Shown here one piece after another: positions 14,709-24,560 of a DNA stretch of 64,000 nucleotides; within the stretch, counting starts at the first letter, position 1; every line of letters starts with the position of its first letter. The notes under the pieces are model-generated. The model saw nothing but the letters and a program-made list of their open reading frames with translations. It did not search any database and was not told the DNA's origin. Both the position numbers and the translations under genes were made by a program. The stretch is from Avoscillospira_A sp052117125 (GTDB taxonomy: Bacteria; Bacillota; Clostridia; Oscillospirales; Oscillospiraceae): positions 124,001-188,000 of the forward strand of contig NZ_JBQKJT010000007.1 of the NCBI RefSeq assembly GCF_052117125.1, written 5' to 3'.

Positions 14709-14742
14709 CCAACGCAACAAAATTTTTATTTTGTTGCGTTGG
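14709..14742. repeat. Perfect 14-bp inverted repeat
   Basis: CCAACGCAACAAAA (14709-14722) and its exact complement (14729-14742) flank a 6-base loop, next to a GGGGGTGGGGG run. No T-tract follows on either strand, so it is not an ordinary terminator. It lies between ydcF and the xerC-like gene, 25 bases before the xerC-like start. Confidence 0.65.
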
Positions 14743-14864
14743 GGGTGGGGGCTGTAAAGGTGTTCTTTCCATGGCTATGGGGCCTGTAATCTACTCCCCT
14801 GGCGTATCATCGGAGCATTTGCACCAATGTGCGGACCATCAAAACGGTCTGCGCATTGGGTGTG

Positions 14865-15602
14865 TTATGTACTGGCTACAAACCAGGCTTTCACCAGAGC
14901 AAAAACCTCACGCAACTCGTAGTTCCACATCAAAATCCATGGTGTGGTTTTGCTGCCTAGCCCTGTGGGCTCCATATCCAGCGTTCCGGCGATATATTGG
15001 GCGCGGCACAGATGATATTCACTGGTAATGATGGTCGGCTGTGCCGCATTGCAGCCAGCTTTCTGTGCCAGCACCGCAGAAAACATCAGATTTTCCCGGG
15101 TGTTGGATGCCTGAGGTTCTTGGATGACACGTTGCATATCGGCGCCATGGCGTTCCAGATATGCGTACATAACGGCCGCTTCCGTATCGTCTTCATCAGG
15201 CCCTTGACCGCCGGAAACGATCAGTACTCCGGTTGGATTTTCCTGTAGATACAGCAATCCCACATCCAGCCGCTGCCGCAATGTTCTGGACGGCTGATTC
15301 CCCTGTACCTGAGCCCCCAGAACAATGGCGTAAGAAGACGTTTTCGCCTGTTCCCACTGACTTTCGGCACGACTGCCCACATAGATCATACCGACGGACA
15401 AGAATAGAAATACGGCTCCACCAAGACTGATTAAAATCATTCGTATCCTCCTGTGCCAGGAAAAACGCTCGGTCCATGCGTCAACCAGCAGCAGCCCCGC
15501 GTAGCCCCAAAGACATAAGCTGGTCATGATCAGGCCATATGGCAGCAATACAAGAATCACGCCCAGGACAATCAAAACACTACCAGCCGCTGCTCGCTTC
15601 AT
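14865..15602 (-). CDS. YdcF/DUF218 family membrane protein
   Basis: A 245-aa protein with two to three N-terminal membrane helices (about residues 5-30, 32-40, 52-75) and a DUF218 domain: SYAIVLGAQVQGNQPSRTL opens the Rossmann-like fold, IVSGGQGPDE and EPQASNTREN are the conserved acidic/Asn motifs. Related proteins (YdcF, SanA) bind nucleotides or affect the envelope, but the reaction is not known. The ATG at 15602 overlaps the ABC-F stop (ATGA) with GGAGGA ahead, so the two are translationally coupled. Confidence 0.88.
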   Translation of the reverse strand: MKRAAAGSVLIVLGVILVLLPYGLIMTSLCLWGYAGLLLVDAWTERFSWHRRIRMILISLGGAVFLFLSVGMIYVGSRAESQWEQAKTSSYAIVLGAQVQGNQPSRTLRQRLDVGLLYLQENPTGVLIVSGGQGPDEDDTEAAVMYAYLERHGADMQRVIQEPQASNTRENLMFSAVLAQKAGCNAAQPTIITSEYHLCRAQYIAGTLDMEPTGLGSKTTPWILMWNYELREVFALVKAWFVAST

Positions 15603-17494
15603 GACCGTTCCTCCAACTGGGCCGACAGCGTTTCCCACTGGTCATAGAGAGCTGCCAACTGTTCCTCTGCTTGCTGCTTTTCCTCCATTAGCCGGGCCAA
15701 TTCCTGATAGTCGCTGGATGCTGCTGCAATTTGCGGATCAAAGGCCGCCACAGCCTCTTCCTGTTTTTCGATTTCCCGTTCCAATCTGGCAATCTGCTTA
15801 TCGAGATTTTTCGTACCACCCTTTGGCTTTTCCCTGATCTCTTTTTTCTCCTGCACAGTGGGTGTTGGGACAGCCGGTTTTGCTTGCTGCTCATGCTCAC
15901 AGATGGAGCGATATTTCTGATAACCGCAGGGAAAGTCACGGATGCTCCCGTCTTTCAGCTCCCAAATTCGCGTGGCAAACCGATCCACAAAGTAACGGTC
16001 ATGGGAGACGAACAGCAGCGTTCCCTCGTATTCCTCCAGAGCAGCCTCAATCCATTCTCTGGATGCAATATCCAGATGATTGGTGGGTTCGTCCAGGATC
16101 AGCAGATTGATTTTTTCATCCATGAGCATGCACAGCCGCAATCGGGACTGCTCACCACCGGACAGGCTGGAAACCGGCTTGAATACGTCCTCTCCCCGGA
16201 ACATAAATGAGCCTAGCCGGTCGCGGGCCATCTGAGTGGTACAGTTCTTTTCGTACAGCATGGTATCCAGAAGGCTGCGCTCCGGGTGGGCAAAGTGGAT
16301 GATCTGCGGCAAATACGCCCATTTCACCGACGGTCCAAATCGCAGACGGCCGGTGGTGGGTGGCTCCTCCCCTAAAATGATTTTGAGGAAGGTAGATTTA
16401 CCGGTGCCGTTGTCCCCCAAAAATGCAATCCGCTGACCGCCTTCGATCAGCAGGTCCACATTGGAAAAAAGCGTTCTGTCTCCAAATTTTTTGGAGAGGT
16501 CCTTGATTTTCAATACCTCGTCGCCGTGGAAGGACTTCTCTGCAAAACGAACCGACAGGGTCTGTTCCTTTTGGGGCCGTTCCGTCTTCTCAATCCGCTC
16601 CATGCGATGCTGAATGGACATGGCCCGACGGTACATGGAACGGTTATTGATACCCCAGCCTTTCATCCGCTCCACGGTATAGCCCAGCTGCTTCAGCTTT
16701 GCCTGCTCCTGCTCGTATTGCTTCAACTGCAATTCATACCGGGCCTGCTTCTCTTCCACATAGAATGAGTAGTTGCCGCTGTAAAATTCTGCCCGACCGC
16801 CCCGCAGTTCTATGACCCGGTCAATGACCCGGTCCAGAAAATATCGGTCATGGGAAATGGCCAGCACGGTTCCCTTAAACCGCAGAATATAGTCCTCCAA
16901 CCATTCTACACTTTTCAGATCCAGATGGTTTGTGGGTTCATCCAATAGCAGAATGTCGGTTTTTTCCAGTAGCAAACGGGCCAGGTTTACCCGGGTTTTC
17001 TCACCGCCGGACAGCTCGCAGAACAGCCGCTCCCGCATATCCGACGGGATACCAAGGCCGTTGCAGGTTTTGTCGGCTGCCACATCCATTTCATAGCCGC
17101 CACCGGCGGTAAACCGGTTAGAAAGATCGTCATATTGCCGCAAAATCTCCGGCGACGTCTGCCGGGCCATCTGCTCCTCCAAGGCCCGCAGCTTCTTCTT
17201 AATGTTCTGCAAGTCTTGAAACGCGGAGCGCAGCACATCTTCCACAGTGTACTCCGGCGGGTAGTGGGGAATCTGGGAAATTAGTCCCATTCGTTTGCCG
17301 GGGGCGATGCTGATCTCCCCGGTATCATAGTCGATTTCACCGGTGAGTATTTTAAACAGCGTCGACTTACCGGCGCCGTTGCGGCCGAGAATGGCTACCC
17401 TCTCCCCTTCTTGTATATCAAAGGAAAGGCCATCAATTAAATTTACGTCTACATCATAGGATTTGACCAGATTTTTCACAGAAATATCGATCAT
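15599..17494 (-). CDS. ABC-F family ATPase (Uup/YfmR-like)
   Basis: A 631-aa soluble protein with two ABC domains and no membrane part. Walker A motifs GRNGAGKST (residues 37-45) and GDNGTGKST (about 355), signatures LSGGEKTR and LSGGEQSRL, Walker B/EQ region LLLDEPTNHLD in both halves, joined by a charged linker (YEQEQAKLKQLG). The C-terminal coiled coil (LDKQIARLEREIEKQEEAV) marks the Uup/YfmR-like branch. Such proteins act on the ribosome, here more likely housekeeping than drug resistance. It overlaps rnmV upstream and ydcF downstream by 4 bases each. Confidence 0.94.
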   Translation of the reverse strand: MIDISVKNLVKSYDVDVNLIDGLSFDIQEGERVAILGRNGAGKSTLFKILTGEIDYDTGEISIAPGKRMGLISQIPHYPPEYTVEDVLRSAFQDLQNIKKKLRALEEQMARQTSPEILRQYDDLSNRFTAGGGYEMDVAADKTCNGLGIPSDMRERLFCELSGGEKTRVNLARLLLEKTDILLLDEPTNHLDLKSVEWLEDYILRFKGTVLAISHDRYFLDRVIDRVIELRGGRAEFYSGNYSFYVEEKQARYELQLKQYEQEQAKLKQLGYTVERMKGWGINNRSMYRRAMSIQHRMERIEKTERPQKEQTLSVRFAEKSFHGDEVLKIKDLSKKFGDRTLFSNVDLLIEGGQRIAFLGDNGTGKSTFLKIILGEEPPTTGRLRFGPSVKWAYLPQIIHFAHPERSLLDTMLYEKNCTTQMARDRLGSFMFRGEDVFKPVSSLSGGEQSRLRLCMLMDEKINLLILDEPTNHLDIASREWIEAALEEYEGTLLFVSHDRYFVDRFATRIWELKDGSIRDFPCGYQKYRSICEHEQQAKPAVPTPTVQEKKEIREKPKGGTKNLDKQIARLEREIEKQEEAVAAFDPQIAAASSDYQELARLMEEKQQAEEQLAALYDQWETLSAQLEERS

Positions 17495-18084
17495 GGATTG
17501 CTCCTTTTGTATCGTTCCAGAAATTCTTCACGGCGAAACAGAATATTGAGAGCGTCCAGTAAGCCGTTGGCACTCAGATGCTCCGGTAGGGACAGTTCTC
17601 TCTTTAAAGCGGATCGCCGTTCGCTGCTGTCGGCGGTACCGGACAGGCCCAGCTCAAATAAATCCAGTTTGGTAATAGGCTCCCCTGCTGCCTGTGCCGT
17701 CTCCCCTTCTATATGCGCACCGGCATCCCGAAGGGCTCTCAGCAGAATTTCCGGTGTCATCCCTTCTACGCCCAACTTTCCTTCCTTACCTGCCTGGCGC
17801 TTGCGGCGCTCCTTACCCGTTATATCGGGAATATAGGCATGAAGTACCTGCTCCTTCGGCAGCGCGCCTTTGAGATAATTGCGGATCACAAACCCAGCGC
17901 CGTCAGAATCCGTGAGAATAATCAGTCCCCGTCGGCGGGCCACTTCTCGCAAAAAGGCCAACAGTTCTCGGTTGTTCATAACGCCAAAGCCGGACGTTTC
18001 AAAGATGGGGGCATCCACCAGCTGGGACAGGGTATTTTTGTCGTATCGCCCTTCTACGACGATGGCTTCCCGAATCCGGATCAT
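17491..18084 (-). CDS. rnmV: Ribonuclease M5
   Basis: A 197-aa Toprim nuclease that trims 5S rRNA precursor in Firmicutes. The Toprim glutamate is in AIVVEGRYDKNTL (Glu 11) and the acidic pair in LTDSDGAG (Asp 59, Asp 61). The C-terminal half (from about residue 120) is the usual DUF4093 region. An open frame extends 39 codons upstream, but the ATG at 18084 overlaps the holA stop (ATGA) and gives the family length, so it is used. No rRNA genes are in the window. Confidence 0.93.
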   Translation of the reverse strand: MIRIREAIVVEGRYDKNTLSQLVDAPIFETSGFGVMNNRELLAFLREVARRRGLIILTDSDGAGFVIRNYLKGALPKEQVLHAYIPDITGKERRKRQAGKEGKLGVEGMTPEILLRALRDAGAHIEGETAQAAGEPITKLDLFELGLSGTADSSERRSALKRELSLPEHLSANGLLDALNILFRREEFLERYKRSNP

Positions 18085-19127
18085 GGCCGCGCCTCCCTGG
18101 ATAGCTGTAAAATCAGCAATTCGAGAATACGTTCTGGCGTATCTCGTGAAGTCTTCATCCGGCGGTCTGCTTCCAGACACAGGAGCACCGCCCGTTTGCA
18201 AAAGGCCGACGTCAGTTTGCGCACACTGTCCATGGTCATCCGGGCACCATAGGGCGAACCGCCCAATAATTTTACCAATTCCTCCGGTGACTTACCGTTT
18301 TCATAGAGTACGCGGCCATAAAGCAGCCGCCGCATTTGAGCTGCTACGGTACCGAGCAGCAAAATCGGGTCCTCCTGCAACGCCAGCAGATCCCGCAGCT
18401 TCAGCAGTGCCCGTTCATAAGCGCCGTCAGCCAAAGCGTTGGAAATATCAAAGGTAGCCGCCGTCAAGGTTGGTTCCACCACAGTATCCACATCCAGCTT
18501 GGTGATAGCCTCTCCGCCTGCATAGGCAGTCAGCTTTTCAATTTCACCTACCAGGGCACTGAGAGAATTGTCCTTGAGAAAGGCCAGATAGTCCGCTGTG
18601 GCGTTATCAATGACTTTGCCGCCTTTGCGGGCCTGCCGCTGAATCCAACTGCGCATTTCGCTGCCAGACTGCTTGCGAAATTCCACAGCCAACGCATATT
18701 GTGACAGTGCGGCGTGCAGCCTTTTCAGCCGTTTATCTGGGCTGTAGTCCACAGTATCGTAAATAAAAATCAGACAGCAGTAATCCGGCAAGTCTTCCAG
18801 GATGGAGATAATTTTTTCTCGAGATGTGTCTGACTCCTTATAGAGGTCCACGTCCTCCACCAGAATCAGGGTACGTTCTGCCATCATAGGCATGGCTTCC
18901 ACAGCGGCAGATACTTGATCCCAGTCCAGAGAGTCCTTGCGGAACCGATGAAAATTGAACTCCGCAGCCGGACCATCCAGGAGCTTTTTACGGATTTGCC
19001 CCAGATAGGCTTCCCGGAGATAGGCCTCTTCCCCGTAGAAGAGATAGCAGGAGCGCAGCGCATTCTGCTTGATCTCCGCCTTTAACTGCTGATAGGCCTC
19101 ATTATCTGTAGATGGCTTTTTTGCCAT
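18081..19127 (-). CDS. holA: DNA polymerase III delta subunit
   Basis: A 348-aa clamp-loader subunit that opens the beta clamp. The AAA+ delta fold shows CYLFYGEEAYLREAYL (residues 28-43), TLILVEDVDLYKE (about 86-98) and the GSEMRSWIQRQARKGGK segment. Sequence of the region is typical: comEC upstream, rnmV overlapping downstream. The start has AGGTAA only, a weak site, suggesting coupling to comEC 5 bases before. Confidence 0.93.
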   Translation of the reverse strand: MAKKPSTDNEAYQQLKAEIKQNALRSCYLFYGEEAYLREAYLGQIRKKLLDGPAAEFNFHRFRKDSLDWDQVSAAVEAMPMMAERTLILVEDVDLYKESDTSREKIISILEDLPDYCCLIFIYDTVDYSPDKRLKRLHAALSQYALAVEFRKQSGSEMRSWIQRQARKGGKVIDNATADYLAFLKDNSLSALVGEIEKLTAYAGGEAITKLDVDTVVEPTLTAATFDISNALADGAYERALLKLRDLLALQEDPILLLGTVAAQMRRLLYGRVLYENGKSPEELVKLLGGSPYGARMTMDSVRKLTSAFCKRAVLLCLEADRRMKTSRDTPERILELLILQLSREARP

Positions 19128-19132
19128 GAAAG

Positions 19133-21388
19133 TTACCTCCGAATGGTAATATTACCGCATTGGTCCGTGCGATAGACGGACGCCCCCGACTGCCGCAGCC
19201 GCTCCAGCGTTTCCGCTGCCGGATGCCCGTAGGAATTTTCCGCACCGACGGAGATCAAAACCAGTTCTGGTGTCAACTGCTCCAGCAGCGTATCTCCGGT
19301 GGAGGTGGCGGCTCCATGATGGCCTGCCACCAGAACTTCAATAGCAGAAAGGCTCTGACGGTTCAGCAGTATCCGTTCTGCGGTGGTATCCATATCGCCG
19401 GTCATAAGTACATCAAATTGATCATACCGCCAATGGGCCGACAAACTGCCGTTGTTCCCGTCTATAGCAAAAACCGGCGCATAAACCGACAATACCGAAG
19501 CGCCGAACGTCATGGTCAGATCCTGCTTTACGAAGTACACTTGTGTTCCAGTTTCCTCCGCGGCGGCTACAATCTGCGCCTGCATATCGCCGTCATCAGC
19601 TGTTGCAGGCAGATAAATGGTATCGACCCTCACAGAACGAAGCAATTCCGGAACTCCACCGGCGTGATCGCTGTCGTAGTGACTGACCAATAGGACGTGG
19701 AGCCGGAATCGTCCAGCGGAATGGAGAAAGCTGACGGCGCGAGCGGCGGGACGGTCTTCCCCACCACAATCGTACATGGCGGAAATACCCTTGGATTCCA
19801 CATAAATGCACTGCCCCTGTCCCACATTCAGCATGGTTACAGATAACTGCGCCCGGTCATATTCCAGAGAACTCAGCAGCAGACAGCCTAGGAATGAGCA
19901 ACCGATGGCGGCAACCGGTATCCAAAGCCGGATGGATTGCGCAAAGTCCAGCAGCAAGACCAGTACGATACCATAAAACAGAACCAGAAAAATGAGAGCG
20001 TATCCATTGTCCATGGTCATCCAGGCGAACGGCAGACCGGCCACCCAACGGGTCAATCCCATGGTCATACCGATCAACCATTGCAGCGGATACGATAAAA
20101 CTATAGCCATCGGCATAGAGAGCAAACTGATCAGTGCCGCAATCATGGAAAGCAGAAAACACGCGGGAATCAACGGCACGATCACAGCTCCGCTCAAGGG
20201 TGTGACGAGAGAAAAGCTGTCAAAATATAGCAGACTCAATGGCATGGTCAGCGGAATGACTGCAATAGAAGATGCGACGCCGGCACAGACCGGCCGTATC
20301 AGTTTGCGGAATATCCGGTGCTGGGACACAAGCCACTGTATGGGCTGCGATGTCCAAAACCGCTGAAAAATCCGGCTGGAGAACAGTAAAATACCAGTTA
20401 CCGAGGTAAAGGACAACTGCAATCCCACATCCAGAATGGCTCTGGGATTAGGCAGAATGATCAGAAGCAACGCCAGTAATATCGTCGTCGGTATATCGTT
20501 ATCTCGATGTGCCAAATATGCGATCAGCAATAAACTGAACATTATCGCCGAGCGGACCACAGAGGCCGTCATACCCACCGACAAAGCGAAAATCCAGATC
20601 AGAGGTAAACCGACAACAGAAGATTTCCAGCCGTACTGTCCTAACAACAGCATAATAGCGCCCATCAGAATGCCGATGTGCATTCCGGAGACAGCCACGA
20701 TATGATTGGTGCCTGACTGGCTCAGCTGTGTCTGAAATAGTTCAGACAGGCCGCCGCGGTCACCGCTGAGCAGTGCTACGGCGTAGCCCTTTTCAACTTC
20801 CGGCAACAGTTTTCCCAACTGCTCCTGGAGAATATGCGAAAAATACAGTGGCCAATATCGGACGGGAATCGAATCGGCTTTTTGAACTTGGTGCCGATCA
20901 TACAGACGCATCGTAAAGTCCACGCCGCGCGTCCCGTAAAAGAGATCTTCTTCTCCCCAGTAGGTATCGGTGGATTGCAGTTTTACCAAGCCGTGAACCA
21001 TATCGCCTGGTTTCAGTGATAAATCATATTCACCGTAGAGTACAGCAGTGAATGAATGGCCATCTACCACGCCGGAAACGGTCGTAGCGGTACCATATGC
21101 CGTGGTCCTGCTGTATGCGGCAGCCTCCATTGACAATGTTCGTACACGGCCATCGTAGTCATCCGTCCAGCGTACCTCCCGCTGCACATAGGACCAGGAC
21201 CAGACCAAACCAATGGAAGCGCCCAGGGCTACCAACCCGAGCCGTATGGACCATGGACAGCGCAGCAGAAACAGTACCACAGCCACAGCCAGCAAACTGC
21301 CCGACAGTACCGTACCATATGGCAGGCCCATCATATTGAAGAGGACTGCCCCGGAAAAACCGGCAGCAAATAGGGCCAAAATTCGCAC
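19133..21388 (-). CDS. comEC: ComEC/Rec2 DNA-uptake channel
   Basis: A 751-aa protein of full family length: N-terminal helices and a DUF4131 segment, the central Competence domain with the signature LSGDRGGLSELFQ and SGTNHIVAVSGMHIGIL (about residues 205-238), roughly ten membrane helices, then a metallo-beta-lactamase domain with SHYDSDHAGG (about residue 570). It carries single-stranded DNA across the membrane during natural transformation. No other competence genes are in the window; the holA neighbour is common in clostridia. Confidence 0.95.
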   Translation of the reverse strand: MRILALFAAGFSGAVLFNMMGLPYGTVLSGSLLAVAVVLFLLRCPWSIRLGLVALGASIGLVWSWSYVQREVRWTDDYDGRVRTLSMEAAAYSRTTAYGTATTVSGVVDGHSFTAVLYGEYDLSLKPGDMVHGLVKLQSTDTYWGEEDLFYGTRGVDFTMRLYDRHQVQKADSIPVRYWPLYFSHILQEQLGKLLPEVEKGYAVALLSGDRGGLSELFQTQLSQSGTNHIVAVSGMHIGILMGAIMLLLGQYGWKSSVVGLPLIWIFALSVGMTASVVRSAIMFSLLLIAYLAHRDNDIPTTILLALLLIILPNPRAILDVGLQLSFTSVTGILLFSSRIFQRFWTSQPIQWLVSQHRIFRKLIRPVCAGVASSIAVIPLTMPLSLLYFDSFSLVTPLSGAVIVPLIPACFLLSMIAALISLLSMPMAIVLSYPLQWLIGMTMGLTRWVAGLPFAWMTMDNGYALIFLVLFYGIVLVLLLDFAQSIRLWIPVAAIGCSFLGCLLLSSLEYDRAQLSVTMLNVGQGQCIYVESKGISAMYDCGGEDRPAARAVSFLHSAGRFRLHVLLVSHYDSDHAGGVPELLRSVRVDTIYLPATADDGDMQAQIVAAAEETGTQVYFVKQDLTMTFGASVLSVYAPVFAIDGNNGSLSAHWRYDQFDVLMTGDMDTTAERILLNRQSLSAIEVLVAGHHGAATSTGDTLLEQLTPELVLISVGAENSYGHPAAETLERLRQSGASVYRTDQCGNITIRR

Positions 21389-21436
21389 ATTCTCACCTCA
21401 GACCCATTCTACCATTTTCCGGTCTCATACGCAAGC

Positions 21437-21468
21437 AAAACAGGGACGCCACTGAAGCGGCGTCCCTG
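21437..21468 (-). terminator. Terminator after the HIT gene
   Basis: CAGGGACGCC (21441-21450) pairs with GGCGTCCCTG (21459-21468); on the minus strand TTTTGC follows. Confidence 0.85.
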
Positions 21469-21480
21469 CGTACGGCTGGT

Positions 21481-21819
21481 TTAGTTGAACGAACCCAACT
21501 GTTTACCGGAAAGGACATGGAAATGAATATGATGCACCGTCTGTCCGGCAATTTCGCCGCAGTTGGTGACCACACGGAATCCATCGGCAAATCCCATTTC
21601 TTTGGCCAGCTTTGCAATGACCATATAGATATGGCCAATGACAGGGGCGGTTTCCTCCGTCACCTCGGCGGCCGATGCAAAATGAACCTTGGGAATCACC
21701 AGAAAATGTGTGGGGGCCATGGGAGAAATATCATAAAAGGCGTAGCAAATTTCATCCTCATAGACCTTGTTGGAAGGGATTTCCCCGGAAATGATCTTAC
21801 AGAACAGACAGTCAGACAT
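21481..21819 (-). CDS. HIT family protein (HinT-like)
   Basis: A 112-aa histidine-triad protein with CLFCKIISGEIPS at the start and the triad QTVHHIHFHVL (HHIHFH at residues 96-101). Cys 4 and Cys 7 may hold zinc. HinT proteins cleave nucleoside phosphoramidates such as AMP-lysine. AAAGGGGAC stands before the ATG. It lies just after alaS on the same strand (23 bases), so aminoacyl-adenylate clean-up is a plausible link, but this is inference. Confidence 0.92.
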   Translation of the reverse strand: MSDCLFCKIISGEIPSNKVYEDEICYAFYDISPMAPTHFLVIPKVHFASAAEVTEETAPVIGHIYMVIAKLAKEMGFADGFRVVTNCGEIAGQTVHHIHFHVLSGKQLGSFN

Positions 21820-21842
21820 AGTACAGTCCCCTTTCTATTGCG

Positions 21843-24524
21843 TTACAGTCCCAGCTTTTCGGCCACCAGATTGTCCACCGTGGCCAGAGCGTCATCCAGC
21901 TTCAGAACATCGGTGCCGCCGCCCATGGCAGAGTCAGGCTTGCCGCCGCCCTTGCCGCCGCAGATGGCAGTGATGCTCTTGATGATCTCACCGGCTTTGA
22001 TGCCCTTGGCGACAGCTTCCTTGCCGCAAACAGCCAGGAAGGTGATTTTGCCGTCGTTAACTGTGGACAGAACGGCCACCACATTGGCCTGCTTGTCTCG
22101 AAGCATATCGCCCATCTGGCGCAGCTTATTGGCGTCGGCATTGGGCAGCGTGGCGGTGAGCACCTTCAAATCGCCCACGGCATGGCCACCCATGAGGAAG
22201 CGCTCCGATTCACCGGCCGCCTCTTTGGCCTTAAACTGCTCCACCATGCGGCGCAGCTCCCGCAGTTCTGCAATGGTCTGCTCAGCCTTTTCCCGCAGTT
22301 CGCCGGGCTTGGTCTTGAGCACGGCAGCAGCTTCAAACAGTTTCTCCTGATTGTGATTCATGGTTTCCAGAGAAACGGCGCCAGTGGTAGCCTCAATGCG
22401 GCGAACGCCGGAGGCCACAGAGAACTCACTGGTGATGTGGAAGACACCAACTTTGGCGGTATTGTCCAGATGGGTGCCGCCGCAGAACTCCACAGAGAAG
22501 CCGTTGCCCATCTCCACAACGCGGACCACGTCGCCATACTTCTCGCCAAACAGGGCGATGGCGCCGCGCTCCTTAGCCTTCTCAATGGGCATTTCCTCGG
22601 TGATGACGGGATATCCCTCCAGCACCATCTCGTTTACCATGGCAGACACACGGCTCAGCTCTTCTGCTGTCAGTGCGGAAAAATGGGTAAAGTCAAAGCG
22701 CAGGCGGTCGGGCTCCACCAGAGAACCGGCTTGATGGACGTGATCGCCCAGAACAGCGCGCAGCGCTGCATCCAGCAGATGGGTGGCGGAGTGCGCACGC
22801 ATAATGGCCTTCCGGCGGACGGGATCAATCTGAGCCCGAACGGTATTGCCCAATTTCAGCGTACCCTCCACCAGCTTACCACTGTGCATAAACTTGCCGC
22901 CCTTGTTTTTCTGGACGTCGGTTACCTGGAAGCAGCAGCCGTGCTCACCATCAATGACAATCTGGCCGTGGTCAGCAACCTGGCCACCCATTTCCGCGTA
23001 GAAGGGCGTCTTGTCCAGAACCACGATGGCGTCAACGACGGGCATCAGCTCCTCGGCTTGTTCGTTTTCCACTACCAGAGCTACCACCTTGGCATCGGTG
23101 ACGGTGCCGGTTTCATAGCCCACAAACTGGGTCTCGGGGACGTCCTTGCCGAACTCTACACCGGCCCAGCCTAAATCGCCCAGGGCCTCACGAGCCTTTC
23201 TGGCGCGCTGACGCTGCTCGTCCATCAGAGCCTTGAAGCCGTCCTGGTCCACGGTCATGCCCTGCTCCTCCACCATCTCCATGGTCAGATCAATGGGGAA
23301 ACCGTAGGTATCGTACAGCTTGAACGCATCGGCGCCGGAAAAGACCTTTTCGCCCTTCTCCTGATGGCCCCGCAGCATTTCGTTGAAGATGTTCATGCCG
23401 CCATCAATGGTTTTGGCGAAGTTCTCTTCCTCGGTACGGATGACCTTGGTGATATAGCCCTGGCGCTCCCGCAGCTCGGGATAGTGACCTTCATTCTCGT
23501 GAACCACCGTATCACAGACTGTATACAGGAAAGGCTCATTGACGCCCAGCAGCTTGCCATGGCGGGCGGCGCGGCGCAGCAGACGGCGCAGAACGTAGCC
23601 GCGGCCCTCATTGGACGGCAAAACACCGTCGCAGATCATAAAGGTGGCGGAGCGGATATGGTCGGTGATGACGCGGAGAGAAACATCTTTGGCATTGGAT
23701 TCACCGTAGTGGGCATGAGTAATTTCGCTGACCTTGTTGGTGATGTTCATGACGGTGTCCACGTCAAACAGAGAGGCGACATCCTGGCACACGCAGGCCA
23801 AACGCTCTAGGCCCATGCCGGTATCGATGTTCTTCTGCTTGAGTTCGGTATAATGGTTCTCACCGTCGTTGTCGAACTGAGAGAACACCACGTTCCACAC
23901 CTCAATATAGCGGTCGCAGTCGCAGCCTACGGTGCAGCCGGGTTTGCCGCAGCCCCACTTCTCTCCGCGATCATAGTAGATCTCAGAGCAAGGGCCGCAG
24001 GGGCCGGAACCATGCTCCCAGAAGTTATCCTCTTTGCCGAACTTGAAAATGCGTTCAGCAGGAATGCCGATCTCCTCATTCCAGATACGGAACGCTTCAT
24101 CGTCAGCGGGGGTAGTCTCATTGCCGGCAAAAACAGAGGGATAGAGACGGTTGGGGTCCAGCCCTACCCACTCGGGAGAGGTCAAAAACTCCCAGGCCCA
24201 GTGAATTGCCTCCTTTTTGAAATAATCGCCGAAAGAGAAGTTGCCCAGCATTTCAAAGTAGGTGCCGTGGCGGGCAGTCTTGCCGATGTTCTCAATGTCG
24301 CCGGTACGGATACACTTCTGGCAGGTGCAGACGCGATGGCGGGGCGGCTCCTGCTCACCGGTGAAGAAGGGCTTCATGGGCGCCATGCCGGAGTTGATCA
24401 GCAGCAGGGACGCATCATTCTGGGGAATCAGGGAAAAGCTGGGCAGGCGGAGATGGCCCTTTGTCTCAAAGAATTTCAGGAACATTTCGCGGAGCTCATT
24501 GAGTCCGTATTTTTTCTGTGCCAT
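21843..24524 (-). CDS. alaS: Alanyl-tRNA synthetase
   Basis: An 893-aa enzyme of standard length. Seen in order: class II catalytic core (LREMFLKFFETKGHLRLPSFSLIPQNDASLL is split by motif 1), a zinc-type cluster WGCGKPGCTVGCDCDR at about residue 205, the editing domain with HSATHLL and CGGTHLDN, and the C-terminal DHHA1 region with the GGKGGGKPDSAMGGG motif. The upstream ATG at 24542 lies at the GGAGG itself, so the ATG at 24524, 11 bases after it, is chosen. Expression is under a T-box that senses uncharged tRNA-Ala. Confidence 0.97.
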   Translation of the reverse strand: MAQKKYGLNELREMFLKFFETKGHLRLPSFSLIPQNDASLLLINSGMAPMKPFFTGEQEPPRHRVCTCQKCIRTGDIENIGKTARHGTYFEMLGNFSFGDYFKKEAIHWAWEFLTSPEWVGLDPNRLYPSVFAGNETTPADDEAFRIWNEEIGIPAERIFKFGKEDNFWEHGSGPCGPCSEIYYDRGEKWGCGKPGCTVGCDCDRYIEVWNVVFSQFDNDGENHYTELKQKNIDTGMGLERLACVCQDVASLFDVDTVMNITNKVSEITHAHYGESNAKDVSLRVITDHIRSATFMICDGVLPSNEGRGYVLRRLLRRAARHGKLLGVNEPFLYTVCDTVVHENEGHYPELRERQGYITKVIRTEEENFAKTIDGGMNIFNEMLRGHQEKGEKVFSGADAFKLYDTYGFPIDLTMEMVEEQGMTVDQDGFKALMDEQRQRARKAREALGDLGWAGVEFGKDVPETQFVGYETGTVTDAKVVALVVENEQAEELMPVVDAIVVLDKTPFYAEMGGQVADHGQIVIDGEHGCCFQVTDVQKNKGGKFMHSGKLVEGTLKLGNTVRAQIDPVRRKAIMRAHSATHLLDAALRAVLGDHVHQAGSLVEPDRLRFDFTHFSALTAEELSRVSAMVNEMVLEGYPVITEEMPIEKAKERGAIALFGEKYGDVVRVVEMGNGFSVEFCGGTHLDNTAKVGVFHITSEFSVASGVRRIEATTGAVSLETMNHNQEKLFEAAAVLKTKPGELREKAEQTIAELRELRRMVEQFKAKEAAGESERFLMGGHAVGDLKVLTATLPNADANKLRQMGDMLRDKQANVVAVLSTVNDGKITFLAVCGKEAVAKGIKAGEIIKSITAICGGKGGGKPDSAMGGGTDVLKLDDALATVDNLVAEKLGL

Positions 24525-24560
24525 GGGTTTGGATACCTCCATTATTCAATCGCTTGCAGT

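Noticed and set aside
22182..23174. 330-codon plus-strand frame opposite alaS
   Set aside because: alaS is certain by motif; the opposite frame has no recognisable domain.
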